DNA of 30,671 nt, taken from positions 1 to 30,671 of the forward strand of contig JBPCPI010000134.1 of assembly GCA_050999295.1 (NCBI GenBank). The letters run 5' to 3'. The notes below the pieces were generated by a model, which ran no database searches, had not been told where the DNA came from, and saw only the letters and a program-made list of their open reading frames with translations. Shown one piece after another: positions 1 through 8,354 of the stretch; the first letter of the stretch is position 1; every line of letters starts with the position of its first letter. Source of the stretch: JACCQS01 sp050999295. Lineage in GTDB: Bacteria > Actinomycetota > Actinomycetes > Mycobacteriales > Geodermatophilaceae. A program made the translations under genes and the position numbers.

Positions 1-1871
1 GCACGGTCGTGTCACAGCTGAAGCGGGCCGCCGACTACTACGCGCCGACGATCCCGGTGGGCGCCGGAGTGCGCAACGGCTGGTCCTGGTCGACCTACAT
101 GGACGGCGACCTGCAGCTTTACCGCACAGCCGGCGACCAGAAGTACCTCGACCAGGCGATGGCGTGGGGCCGGGCCAACAACTGGGCGCTGACCACGAGC
201 CAGCAGAACCCGGACTCGGTCAAGGCCGCGCAGATCTACTACGACCTGAACCGGCTCGACCCGAGCGCCCCGCTCGCCGCCGCGGACGCCCAGATGAGCG
301 CCGACCTCACCGGCCTGCCGGTGCAGCAGTACTGGTGGATCGACGCGCTGTTCATGGGCCTGCCGAACTGGGCTCGCTGGTCGGCGCGGACCGGCGACAC
401 CTCGTACCTCGCGAAGATGGACGCGCTGTTCGACCACGTCCGAAACGACGGCCTCACCACCGTCGTCAACTGCGCCGGCCAGCCGCCCGGGCTCTACGAC
501 GCCGCTGAGCGGCTCTGGCTGCGCGACTGCCGCTACATCGGCGCGCGCGACGCGGACGGGCAGAAGGTGTTCTGGGGCAGGGGGAACGGCTGGGTCATCG
601 CCGCGATGGCCGAGGTGCTGCAGGTGCTGCCGGCGGGCGACACGCGCGGCGCGCGGTACCGCGACATGCTGATCGGCATGGCAGACCGGCTGCGTGGCCT
701 GCAGGGCGCCGACGGCATGTGGGGGACGAGCCTGCTCAACCCGGCGCGCTACCCGGTGCCCGAGACCAGCGCCACCGCGCTCATCGCCTACGCGATCGCG
801 TACGGCGTCAACGCCGGTTTGCTCGACCGCGCGACGTACGTCCCGGTCGTGATGCGCGCGTGGGGCGGCTTGACGAGCATCTCGCTGCGGCCGGACGGCT
901 TCCTGACGAACTGCCAGGCCGTCGGCTTCGAGCCCGGGACGCCGTTCACCGGTGCCGGACCGACGACGCCGCCGACGACCACGTCGCCCGGCAGCCTGAA
1001 CACCGAGTCGCCGCCGTTCTGCGTCGGCGCGTTCCTGCTCGCCGGGAGCGAGGTCGCGCGGATGGCGGGCGCAATGTCGACCGGGCGGCCGGTCACGGCG
1101 ACCGCCCAGCAGGTGGGCAACGAGGCACCGCGCGCGGTGGACGGCGACGTCACCACCCGCTGGTCCGCCAACGGCTTCCCGCAGACGCTCACCGTCGACC
1201 TCGGGCAGCCGATGGTCGCGAGCAACACCCAGCTGGTGCCGTATCTCGATCGCGCCTACCGGTACCGCGTCGAGGCCTCGCTCGACGGCGTCACCTGGAC
1301 GACCGTCGCCGCCCGCACCGCGAACACCACGCCCGGAACGGCGCTCGACAACTTCGCGCCCCGCACCCTGCGGTACGCCCGGCTGACCGTCACCGGCGTC
1401 GCGGGCGGCGCCACCACGTGGGTGAGCATCCAGGAGTTCGCGCTGCACGACCGGTTCGACCCGCGGCCGGACCTGGCCCTCGGCCGCCCGGCCACAGCGA
1501 CCTCGAGCGCACGCGGTTTCCCGCCGTCGTCGGCGGCCGACGGCGTGCCGACGGCGACCGGGTGGGCATCGGCGGCCGTGCCCAGGGCCGGCGCGCCGCA
1601 GCAGCTGACGGTGGACCTGCAGGCGGTACGGAACGTCGACACCGTGCGCGTGACGTCCCGGCCGGGGGCCGGGCCGCGCAGGGTCACCGTGCTCGCGTCG
1701 ACCGACGGCATCACCTGGACGACGCTGGCCAGCGCCTCGCTCGTGAACACCGAGGGGCCGCATATGTTCCTCGTGCCGCCGGCGACGGCGCGGTGGGTGC
1801 GGCTCTCGGTGACCCGCGCCTATGGCGGCGGTGTCGTCGCCATCGGGGAGCTCGCCGTACACGCGCGGTAG
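1..1871 (+). CDS. GH105 unsaturated rhamnogalacturonyl hydrolase-like protein with two F5/8 type C domains (5' partial)
   Basis: The frame is open from base 1, so the true start and any signal peptide lie outside the window. Numbering from the GTG at position 9, residues 1-352 match the GH105 (YteR/YesR) alpha/alpha-barrel fold: a W-I-D-A-L-F-M segment carries Asp112, the likely equivalent of the catalytic Asp of YteR, and the family signature WGRGNGW is at 189-195. Two discoidin-like (F5/8 type C, CBM32-related) sandwiches follow at about 355-482 and 488-620, each with an 'S-DG-WTT' strand. GH105 enzymes remove unsaturated uronic acid residues from pectin fragments after lyase cleavage; the C-terminal domains would bind polysaccharide. 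It is probably secreted, which cannot be checked here. GC content and codon bias look higher than in genes to the right. Confident in the family, less in the exact substrate. Confidence 0.85.
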   Translation, partial: TVVSQLKRAADYYAPTIPVGAGVRNGWSWSTYMDGDLQLYRTAGDQKYLDQAMAWGRANNWALTTSQQNPDSVKAAQIYYDLNRLDPSAPLAAADAQMSADLTGLPVQQYWWIDALFMGLPNWARWSARTGDTSYLAKMDALFDHVRNDGLTTVVNCAGQPPGLYDAAERLWLRDCRYIGARDADGQKVFWGRGNGWVIAAMAEVLQVLPAGDTRGARYRDMLIGMADRLRGLQGADGMWGTSLLNPARYPVPETSATALIAYAIAYGVNAGLLDRATYVPVVMRAWGGLTSISLRPDGFLTNCQAVGFEPGTPFTGAGPTTPPTTTSPGSLNTESPPFCVGAFLLAGSEVARMAGAMSTGRPVTATAQQVGNEAPRAVDGDVTTRWSANGFPQTLTVDLGQPMVASNTQLVPYLDRAYRYRVEASLDGVTWTTVAARTANTTPGTALDNFAPRTLRYARLTVTGVAGGATTWVSIQEFALHDRFDPRPDLALGRPATATSSARGFPPSSAADGVPTATGWASAAVPRAGAPQQLTVDLQAVRNVDTVRVTSRPGAGPRRVTVLASTDGITWTTLASASLVNTEGPHMFLVPPATARWVRLSVTRAYGGGVVAIGELAVHAR

Positions 1872-2200
1872 CTGCCTGCGTGGGCGTGGCCGCGGGCGGC
1901 GTGCTCATCACGCTGTTCGAGCGGATCCCGGGCGCCCCCGCCGACAACCTCGTCCGCCGTCTCGCCCCGCCCGTCGGTTTTCGTCCCGTACCCCGCGACC
2001 CTCCGCGGCCGCCGCGCCGAGTCCTTCGCAGTCGACGCCTTCCTCAGCCGCGTCGCGCGCCGTGGCCGGACCGATCAGGACGCCGCCCGCTACCGGGTCG
2101 CCGTCGTCCTCGCCGCCCTCCCGTTCGAGGAGACCGCCGGCGCCCTCAGACACCTCCCGCCGTCCTTCGCCGCCCTCCGTCCGCAGGCCCTCTCCCCGCT
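1865..2200 (+). pseudogene. DUF2267 remnant, headless and frameshifted
   Basis: Two halves of a DUF2267-like protein lie here in different frames. From 1865 one frame reads VLITLFERIPGAPADNLVRR, matching the typical 'L-TLAERIPGGEADDLAAQLP' repeat of the family. From about 2019 another frame reads ESFAVDAFLSRVARRGRTDQ and continues through 'VAVVLAALPFEETAGALRHLP', matching the second repeat. The switch falls around 1970-1990. The 5' part is absent: the fragment begins where the GH105 gene stops, so its beginning was probably removed by a rearrangement. The identification rests on my memory of the family pattern. No intact start or ribosome-binding site is visible. Confidence 0.6.
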
Positions 2201-2248
2201 CTCCACGCGGGCTTGTCCTGACCTCGGCCCCGGCGGTCGCAAGTCAGC

Positions 2249-2280
2249 AAGGGTTCCGACGCTGTCGCGTCGGAACCCTT
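2249..2280 (-). terminator. Strong hairpin downstream of tRNA-fMet
   Basis: A perfect 14-bp stem (AAGGGTTCCGACGC with its complement) surrounds a TGTC loop. It lies 22 bp beyond the 3' end of the initiator tRNA on the minus strand. No long T run follows on either strand, but the size and position suggest the tRNA terminator, possibly bidirectional with the remnant gene to the left. Confidence 0.65.
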
Positions 2281-2302
2281 GTTCTGACCTGCGCTTTCTT
2301 TG

Positions 2303-2376
2303 TAGCGGGGGCAGGATTTGAACCTGCGACCTCTGGGTTATGAGCCCAGCGAGCTACCGAGCTGCTCCACCCCGCG
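2303..2376 (-). tRNA. Initiator tRNA-fMet (CAT)
   Basis: On the minus strand the sequence begins CGCGGGGTGGAGCAGCTCGG, has the anticodon stem-loop GGGCTCATAACCC, a T-arm with GGTTCAAATCC, and ends CCCCGCTA. Three G:C pairs beside the CAT anticodon and the unpaired first position (C1 opposite T72) are initiator features that distinguish it from elongator tRNA-Met. CCA is not encoded. A sigma-A-like promoter lies just upstream, and a hairpin follows the 3' end. It marks the border between the likely accessory segment to the left and the conserved block to the right. Confidence 0.97.
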
Positions 2377-2387
2377 TCGGTAGCACC

Positions 2388-2416
2388 AGTCTAGGCACCC
2401 CGGTCAGGACCAGCAA
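2388..2416 (-). promoter_or_regulatory. Promoter of tRNA-fMet
   Basis: On the minus strand TTGCTG (2416-2411) and TAGACT (2393-2388) are separated by exactly 17 bp, a good sigma-A pair. Initiation would fall near 2381, about 5 nt before the mature tRNA 5' end. The elements overlap the hairpin that follows the UPF0182 gene. Confidence 0.6.
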
Positions 2417-2425
2417 ACCGGGGTG
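2396..2425 (-). terminator. Hairpin after UPF0182 gene
   Basis: CACCCCGGT and its complement form a 9-bp stem around a 12-nt loop, 21 bp after the UPF0182 stop. There is no T tract, so it may be a weak terminator or an RNA-processing structure. It sits on top of the tRNA promoter, so read-through would run into the tRNA. Confidence 0.4.
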
Positions 2426-2445
2426 GCGAGACGGACCGCCGCAGT

Positions 2446-5421
2446 TTAGGGCTCTCCGGTCGGGGTAGGGGTGGTTTCCGTCCCGCCGGAGTCCCCGCCA
2501 CAGGCTTCGTAGGCCGCCTGATAGGCGGTGGTCGCCGCCGCCAGATCTGCTTGCGCCGCACCGATTCCGGCGAAGTCGCCGGATTGCTGCGCCGCAGCCA
2601 GGTCGGCCAAAGCGGTGTTGATGTCGGCCGCAGCGGCTGCCACCGACGCTTGATCGCAACCGGCCGACGGGCTGGTGCCGGGAGCCGGTGTGGTGGACGG
2701 CGCAGGGGTGGTCGTCGGATCCGTCGGCGTCGTAGGAGTCGCACCTTCATCCGTAGCACCCCCACCGGCGCCAGCTCCGAAGACTTGGTCCAAGGCCTCG
2801 GACAAGGTGTCTGCGTAGCCGACATCACCAGCGAAGTTGACAAGCACCTTCTGCAGCAACGGGAAGCCGTTCTCACCGGTGCCCTGCACATACAGCGGTT
2901 CGATGTAGAGCAGTCCGCCGTCACCGATGGGCAGGGTCAGCAGGTTTCCGAACACCGCGTCGGACTCATCGGAGTCGAACAGGGTCAGGTCCGGTCTGAC
3001 CTCGTTGTTCGTGATGAAGGACTGCTGCACCTGTTGCGGCCCCCGATAGGGCGTATCGCCCGGTAATCGCAAGACCTGCAATTCTCCGTAGGTTTCCGGA
3101 TCCGAGGACGCCGACACGAAGGCGGACAGGTTCTCCCGTTCCAAGGCGTTGAGCGCGCTGGTGAGCTGGAAGCTCGCCTCGGCGTCCCCCGGACGCTGGG
3201 CCAGGATGTAGTACGGCGGCTGGACCTCGGTGGAGTTGGAGTCGGTCGGATCGTCCGGGACCTGCCAGAAGTCGTCGTTGTTGAAAAAGGCCACCGGGTC
3301 GTCGACGTGGTAGGTCGTCAGCAATTCCCGCTGCACCTTGAACAGATCCTCCGGATAGCGGAAGTGCTCGCGCAGTTCGTCACTGATCTCACTCTCCGGC
3401 GTGATGAGATCCGGGAAGGACTGCATCCACGTCGCAAGGACCGGATCCTGGGTGTCGAACTCGTACAGCGTGACCGTGCCGTCATGGGCGTCCACCGTCG
3501 CCTTGACGGAGTTCCGGATGTAGTTGACCTGGTCGTTGGCCAATGCAGTCGTGCCCTGCCCGGTCAGCGAGTCCTGGGTCACCTCGCCCAGCTCCTGCTG
3601 CAGCGAGTACGGGTAGCTATTCAGCGTGGTGTATCCGTCGATGATCCAGACGATCCGGCCGTCGATCACCGCCGGGTACGGGTCGCCGTCCACCTCCAGA
3701 AAGGGTGCTGCCTTCTCAACCCGATCCCGTGGGTCGCGGACGTACATCACCCGCGACTCGTCGTTGAGTTCGCCGGAGAGCAGGAAGTTGCGTTCCCGAT
3801 ATTCAATGGCGAAGACGAGCTGCCGGAACAAGCTGCCGACCGATACTCCCCCTTCACCGTCGTAGGTGGAGTTGGTGGGGTCATCGGACCCACCGCCCCC
3901 CTCAGGACGGTCGAACTCGACGGGCGCGACTCCCTCGGGAGCACCGACGACCGAGTAGGTCTCGTCGAACAGTTCGCCGTAGTAGATCCTGGACTGCTCC
4001 ACCCCGATGTTGCCCCGAACTGGCAGGTCGAGAGTGGTGAAGTCAGGCTCACCGCCCTCGGCGCCGGCGACGACGGTGTTCGCCGGCGCAGCGACGAATC
4101 CGTTGCCGTGGGTGAACACCGTGTGCTGGTTGATCCAGTTGGTCTGGCTGCCGGTCAACGCGTTAATGTCGAGTTCGCGGACCGCGACCACGTAGTCCTG
4201 GGTGACCCCGTCGATCGTGTAGCGGTCAATGTCGAGCTTGTCCGGGAACCCGTAGACGTTGCGGATCTGCTGGCGTGCGGTGAATGTCGCCGAGAGCACA
4301 TTGGGATCGAGCAAGCGGGCATTGGGGATCGTCTCGGTGTCGTTGCGCAGTTCGTCCGGGGTCGCCGCGGTGTCCGGATCCTGGGTGTAGTCGACGTAAT
4401 CGACATCGGTGATCCCGTACGCCTCGCGGGTCGCCGTGATGGCCCGGTCGATGAATTCGGCTTCCTTCTGATTCGCGCTGGGCTGCACGAAGAACTGCTG
4501 CATGATCGCCGGGAAGGCCACCCCGATGATCAGGCTGGTCAGCATCAGCAGGACCAGGGCGATCGCCGGGAGCAGGAAGTTCTTGACCAGGATGTTGGCC
4601 AACATCGCCACCGCGCAGATCACGGCGACGAACATCAGGATCGTCTTCGCCGGCAGCAAGGCGTTGACATCGGTGTAGGAGGCACCGGTGAACACCTCCC
4701 CCCGATCGGAGTAGACCAGTCCGTACCGATCAAGGAAGTAGGCAATCGCCTTGAGCAGCACGAACATTCCGAGCAGTACGGACAGGTGGACGCGCGCCGC
4801 GACCGACAACTTCTGACCTGGGGTCTGCAACCGGATGCCGCCGAAGAGGTAGTGCGTCGCGGCTGCCGCGATCAAGGACAGCAGCACGATCGCGAAAGCG
4901 AAACCGAGAAGGAAGCGATAGAACGGGTAGTCGAAGGCGAAGAAGGAGATGTCGCGGCCGAACTGCGCATCGGTTGTCCCGAACTGTTGACCGTTGCGCC
5001 ACAGCAGCCAGGTCTGCCAACTGCCCTGCGCGGTGAATCCGGCGAACACGGCGAGCACGCTGGCCGCACCGATGATGACCAGCTTGCGGCGGGGCTCGAC
5101 GTTGCGCCGGTAGCGCTCGAGGTTCTGCTGCTCCAGCGACATCGGCCGGAAGGCCGGCTTAAACCGGTAGGCCAGATAGAGGTTGAGCGCGACGATGGCG
5201 CCCATGGCGATGGCGGCCAAGGCGAAGAGCAGGGCCCGGGTCTGGATCTCGGTCCAGAAGACGTCAGTGAACCCGGTCTCCTCGAACCAGAGGAAATCGA
5301 CGTACACCCCGGTCAACGTGCCAATGACGACGAACAGCGCGATCAGCACCCCGACCGCGCCGAGGACGTTCTTGGCGCGTCGAGAAAGGGTTGGCACCGG
5401 AAGGGGAGACCGCATCGTCAC
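2446..5421 (-). CDS. UPF0182 family large membrane protein
   Basis: About 991 residues, the usual size for UPF0182 (Rv3193c-like) proteins. The first ~330 residues hold roughly seven hydrophobic helices with the family segment GVYVDFLWFEETGFTDVFW near the N-terminus. A large extracytoplasmic domain follows, including 'FTHGNGFVAAPAN' and 'VRGNIGVEQSRIYYGEL' segments, and the protein ends in a Thr/Pro-rich stretch and a short alanine-rich tail with two cysteines. Biochemical function is unknown in the family. I chose the GTG at 5421: an AGGAG at 5435-5431 is 9 nt upstream, whereas the TTG at 5427 is too close to it. The gene runs in the same direction as the PDZ protease upstream, 138 bp away, as in mycobacteria. 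Confidence 0.93.
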   Translation of the reverse strand: MTMRSPLPVPTLSRRAKNVLGAVGVLIALFVVIGTLTGVYVDFLWFEETGFTDVFWTEIQTRALLFALAAIAMGAIVALNLYLAYRFKPAFRPMSLEQQNLERYRRNVEPRRKLVIIGAASVLAVFAGFTAQGSWQTWLLWRNGQQFGTTDAQFGRDISFFAFDYPFYRFLLGFAFAIVLLSLIAAAATHYLFGGIRLQTPGQKLSVAARVHLSVLLGMFVLLKAIAYFLDRYGLVYSDRGEVFTGASYTDVNALLPAKTILMFVAVICAVAMLANILVKNFLLPAIALVLLMLTSLIIGVAFPAIMQQFFVQPSANQKEAEFIDRAITATREAYGITDVDYVDYTQDPDTAATPDELRNDTETIPNARLLDPNVLSATFTARQQIRNVYGFPDKLDIDRYTIDGVTQDYVVAVRELDINALTGSQTNWINQHTVFTHGNGFVAAPANTVVAGAEGGEPDFTTLDLPVRGNIGVEQSRIYYGELFDETYSVVGAPEGVAPVEFDRPEGGGGSDDPTNSTYDGEGGVSVGSLFRQLVFAIEYRERNFLLSGELNDESRVMYVRDPRDRVEKAAPFLEVDGDPYPAVIDGRIVWIIDGYTTLNSYPYSLQQELGEVTQDSLTGQGTTALANDQVNYIRNSVKATVDAHDGTVTLYEFDTQDPVLATWMQSFPDLITPESEISDELREHFRYPEDLFKVQRELLTTYHVDDPVAFFNNDDFWQVPDDPTDSNSTEVQPPYYILAQRPGDAEASFQLTSALNALERENLSAFVSASSDPETYGELQVLRLPGDTPYRGPQQVQQSFITNNEVRPDLTLFDSDESDAVFGNLLTLPIGDGGLLYIEPLYVQGTGENGFPLLQKVLVNFAGDVGYADTLSEALDQVFGAGAGGGATDEGATPTTPTDPTTTPAPSTTPAPGTSPSAGCDQASVAAAAADINTALADLAAAQQSGDFAGIGAAQADLAAATTAYQAAYEACGGDSGGTETTPTPTGEP

Positions 5422-5559
5422 GGGCAAAGACTCCTGGAAGTAGTCACGTATGGGACACAGGCCAACGTGAAGCCACCTCGAGTAGGCGGCTCGGTAATAG
5501 AACTAGCGCGAAGGTACGCCGGTTCCCGAGGTATCCGATCGTGATCTGCGAATCAGATC

Positions 5560-6582
5560 TCAGCACGAGGGCGGATCCCGTCCGTCACGTACGTCGTCCA
5601 ATGCACCCAGCGCCTCGTCCAAGGTGGCGACGCTGGCCAGGGTGAGCCCCTCGGGCACCTGCCGGAGCGCCTCGCCGCAGTTGGCCTCGGGAACGAGGAA
5701 TACTGCGGCCCCGAGATCATCGGCTGCGATCATCTTCAACCGGATGCCTCCGATCGGCCCCACGGCGCCGGTGCTGTCGATGGTGCCGGTTCCGGCGATC
5801 TGGTCTCCGCCGGTCAGGTCGACATCTCCGACGAGATCCAGGATGCCCAGGGTGAGCATCAATCCCGCGGATGGCCCACCGACTTCGTCGACCCGGATCT
5901 CCACGTCGAAGGAAGCCCAGCGGGCATCAGCCACGACCACTCCGAGGACCGATCCCGCCCGGTCGGGAGCCTCGCCGGTGGTCACTTCTACCGTGAAGGC
6001 CCCGTCCACCCGAAGTCCGAAGACCTTGACCTTGCTGCCCGGCTCGATCTCGGTCAGCACCGTGCCCAGGGTCTCCACGTCCGGGGTGGGCATCCCGTTG
6101 ATGGCTTCGATCGAGTCACCCGGCCGGAGCCGGTCGGCGGACGGCGAATCGGCACTCAGCTCCTGCACGACAACCTTGACCGGATAGCCGAGCTCTGCGA
6201 GGGCGGCCTGTTCGGCCGATTGCTGGGAGTTCAGGAAGTCCGCTCGGTTGGCCTCGTCGACCTCCTCGTCGCTGCGATCGGGTGGATAAATCTCCTCGCG
6301 CGGAACGATCGCGACCTCGTCGTCGAACCACCCGGAGAGCGCGGTGAAGAAGTCGATGTGGTCATAGACAGCGACGGTGGTCAGGCTCAACAGGCCGCTG
6401 GTGGCGTTGGTGGCAGTCCCCGTCACGCGGATGATCGGTTTGCCGCTCGGGCCGTCCCCCAACGTGTCATAGGTCGGACCCGGCGTCAGCGCGACATAGG
6501 GCACCGGGAGCAGAGCGCCCAGCCCGCCCAGGGTCAGTAGGAGGGCAGCACCCACCAGCAGGGTGCCCAGTCGCCGGCTCAC
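5560..6582 (-). CDS. PDZ domain / Lon-type S16 membrane protease (YlbL family)
   Basis: About 340 residues. An N-terminal hydrophobic anchor (LGTLLVGAALLLTLGGLGAL) is followed by the PYVALTPGPTYDTLG segment typical of YlbL proteins, a PDZ domain in the middle ('LRPGDSIEAINGMPTPDVETL'), and a C-terminal Lon-like proteolytic domain. The catalytic Ser is in GGPSAGLMLTLGI and the catalytic Lys in GGIRLKMIAADD. It is expected to sit in the cell membrane with the protease outside; the substrate is unknown. The frame opens at a GTG at 6612, but that start lies in repeat DNA and encodes an atypical MSRERGAG extension. The GTG at 6582, right before the anchor, is more likely. The neighbour order matches Rv3194c. 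Confidence 0.9.
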   Translation of the reverse strand: MSRRLGTLLVGAALLLTLGGLGALLPVPYVALTPGPTYDTLGDGPSGKPIIRVTGTATNATSGLLSLTTVAVYDHIDFFTALSGWFDDEVAIVPREEIYPPDRSDEEVDEANRADFLNSQQSAEQAALAELGYPVKVVVQELSADSPSADRLRPGDSIEAINGMPTPDVETLGTVLTEIEPGSKVKVFGLRVDGAFTVEVTTGEAPDRAGSVLGVVVADARWASFDVEIRVDEVGGPSAGLMLTLGILDLVGDVDLTGGDQIAGTGTIDSTGAVGPIGGIRLKMIAADDLGAAVFLVPEANCGEALRQVPEGLTLASVATLDEALGALDDVRDGRDPPSC

Positions 6583-6584
6583 TG

Positions 6585-6832
6585 CTGGCCCGGCCCCTCG
6601 CTCTCGGCTCACTGCTGGCCCGCCTCGTGCGCTGTGTCATGGCGCGCTCCGCGCACGAGTCGCCTCCGCTCCTCGGAGCCGCCCGGCGGGGAGAAGGCAC
6701 AGCGCGCGGCGGTCAGACCGTCCGCCCCGCCGAGCAACTCCTGCGATGCTCGGCTCCGGCGCACCGCTCGCTCCGCTCCTCGGGCCGTGAACGGCCCTGC
6801 GATGCTCACTCGCTCTCGGCTCACTGGACCGA
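6585..6832 (-). repeat. GC-rich intergenic repeat upstream of PDZ protease (copy 1)
   Basis: Read on the minus strand, this begins GTGAGCCGAGAGCGAG, carries two copies of GAGCATCGCAGG and two of GAGGAGCGGA, and ends with TGCGCGGAGCGC and GCGCACGAGGCGG blocks next to the protease start. An 18-bp direct repeat, CGGCTCACTGCTGGCCCG, occurs near 6575 and 6607. The same building blocks recur near 22.2 and 24.3-24.6 kb, each time oriented toward a start codon. This also explains the open frames seen here on both strands. Confidence 0.65.
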
Positions 6833-6887
6833 GGGTAGGCGAGAGCCCCCCGGAACGACTGGCCAGGACATCGCGTTGAACCGTGAC

Positions 6888-8255
6888 ATGAGCAGTGACT
6901 TCCCATTCGGTTTCGGTGCAGCCGGCAATGAGCCCGAGCGCCGGAAACCGGGTGGCGACGATCCCGGCGGCAGCGGCGGTGTCCCCGACGACCTGATGGG
7001 CAAGATCCCGTTGTTCGCCGAGCTGCAGAAGCTCATCTCCTACACCGGTGGCCCGGTCAACTGGGACCTCGCCCGGCAGGGCGCGATCGGCGGAGTTGCA
7101 GGTGGGCATCGTCCGGTCACCGACGGCGAGCGCAGGGCGGTGCAGGCCGCTCTGCGGTTGGCTGACCTCTGGCTCGGCGAGGCGACCGAACTCCCATCCG
7201 GCATCACCACCGCCACTGCGTGGTCGCGGGTGGAGTGGATCGAGAAGACGCTTCCGGTGTGGTCCACCTTGTGCGATCCCGTGGCTGCCCAGATCGCCAC
7301 GACCATGGCTGCAGCGATCCCAGCCGAAGCCGCCCAAGCAGCCGGGCAGCTGGGTGGAATGCTGCAGGCGTTGGGCGGCATGATGTTTGGCGCTCAGGTG
7401 GGCCAGGCGATGGCCAGCCTGTCGAGCGAGGTGTTGACCGGAACCGACGTGGGCCTCCCCCTCGCGCCCCCGGGTACGGCCGTCCTGCTGCCGCAGAATG
7501 TCGCCGAGTTCGGTAGCGGGCTCGAACTTCCCGAGGACGAGATCCGGCTTTTCCTGGCTCTACGTGAGGCGGCTTACCAGCGGCTGTTCGGGCATGTTCC
7601 CTGGCTGCGCCAGCGGCTGCTGGACACCGTCGAGTCCTATGCCCGCGGGATCACCGTGGACGTGGAAGCGATGCGGTCCAAGATGGAGGAGGCCATGGAC
7701 GGGATCGATCCGAGCAATCCCGTAAGTGTGCAGGCCGCCTTGCAGTCGGGCATGTTCACCCCCCAGGAGAGCCCTGAGCAGGAGCGCGCTCTTGCCCGCC
7801 TGGAGACGCTGCTGGCCCTGACCGAGGGTTGGGTCGACACCGTCGTGTCGCAGGCATCCGCCGGCCGACTTCCCGGCGCGGAGGCACTCACCGAGACGAT
7901 CCGGCGTCGACGGGCAAGCGGGGGCCCCGCCGAGCAGACATTCGCCACCCTGGTCGGCCTGGAACTGCGGCCTCGGCGGTTGCGCGACGCAGCGACTCTG
8001 TGGACCGCGCTACACCGAGAGCAGGGGACCGACGGGCGCGACCGGCTCTGGAACCACCCGGATCTGTTGCCCGGCGCTGACGATCTGGACGATCCGCACG
8101 CCTTCATCCGCGGTCAGTCGGCCGAGACCGCGACTGAGTGGTCGGTGCAGGCACTGGATGAGGCCGGCCCCGCCCCCGAAGATCCCGAGCGCTCGGCACC
8201 TGAGGAGGAGGAAGGGACCGCGGACGGAGCCGGTACGGCGAACCGCGGAGGGTAG
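6888..8255 (+). CDS. DUF2342 (zincin-like) protein, putative hydrolase
   Basis: 455 residues with the full DUF2342/TIGR03624 layout: a glycine-rich N-terminus, LISYTGGPVNWDLARQGA, AVQAALRLADLWL, the alanine/glycine-rich helices 'GGMLQALGGMMFGAQVGQAM', 'GTAVLLPQNVAEF', and the late block RRRASGGPAEQTFATLVGLE with LRPRRLRDAATLW. The family is called a zinc-dependent hydrolase on structural grounds, but no activity is established to my knowledge. In homologues I remember, the segment here reading REAAYQRLFGHVPWL has His in place of Tyr, so metal binding may be altered. The ATG at 6888 precedes the first family-like sequence; the longer open frame upstream is repeat DNA. Divergent from the PDZ protease, as in Rv3194c/Rv3195. 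Confidence 0.9.
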   Translation: MSSDFPFGFGAAGNEPERRKPGGDDPGGSGGVPDDLMGKIPLFAELQKLISYTGGPVNWDLARQGAIGGVAGGHRPVTDGERRAVQAALRLADLWLGEATELPSGITTATAWSRVEWIEKTLPVWSTLCDPVAAQIATTMAAAIPAEAAQAAGQLGGMLQALGGMMFGAQVGQAMASLSSEVLTGTDVGLPLAPPGTAVLLPQNVAEFGSGLELPEDEIRLFLALREAAYQRLFGHVPWLRQRLLDTVESYARGITVDVEAMRSKMEEAMDGIDPSNPVSVQAALQSGMFTPQESPEQERALARLETLLALTEGWVDTVVSQASAGRLPGAEALTETIRRRRASGGPAEQTFATLVGLELRPRRLRDAATLWTALHREQGTDGRDRLWNHPDLLPGADDLDDPHAFIRGQSAETATEWSVQALDEAGPAPEDPERSAPEEEEGTADGAGTANRGG

Positions 8256-8274
8256 TCAGCAGTAGGCCGAGAGG

Positions 8275-8293
8275 TTAGGGGTGCCTAACCTTA
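8275..8293. promoter_or_regulatory. Iron-box-like palindrome (DtxR/IdeR type)
   Basis: TTAGGGGTGCCTAACCTTA matches 14 of 19 positions of the IdeR consensus TTAGGTTAGGCTAACCTAA by my alignment. It lies within the larger palindrome AGGTTAGG-GGTG-CCTAACCT. It sits 20 bp after the DUF2342 stop, with no obvious gene start next to it, so it could equally be a weak hairpin ending that transcript. Confidence 0.35.
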
Positions 8294-8354
8294 CCGGACC
8301 TGGACCCGTAGAGCGGGCCGCAAACACTGCTGCACGCTTACCCCGAAACTTATT

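Noticed and set aside
12..1862. 616-codon open frame on the minus strand opposite the GH105 gene
   Set aside because: It is antisense to a gene with clear domains, its product is low-complexity Arg/Gly/Pro, and long antisense frames are expected at this GC content.
3307..5544. 745-codon open frame on the plus strand opposite UPF0182
   Set aside because: Antisense to a conserved membrane protein; the product is His/Asp/Arg/Gly-rich with no fold-like pattern.
5536..5553. Small inverted repeat GATCTG...CAGATC after the PDZ protease stop as a terminator
   Set aside because: The stem is only 6 bp with no T tract, too weak to call.
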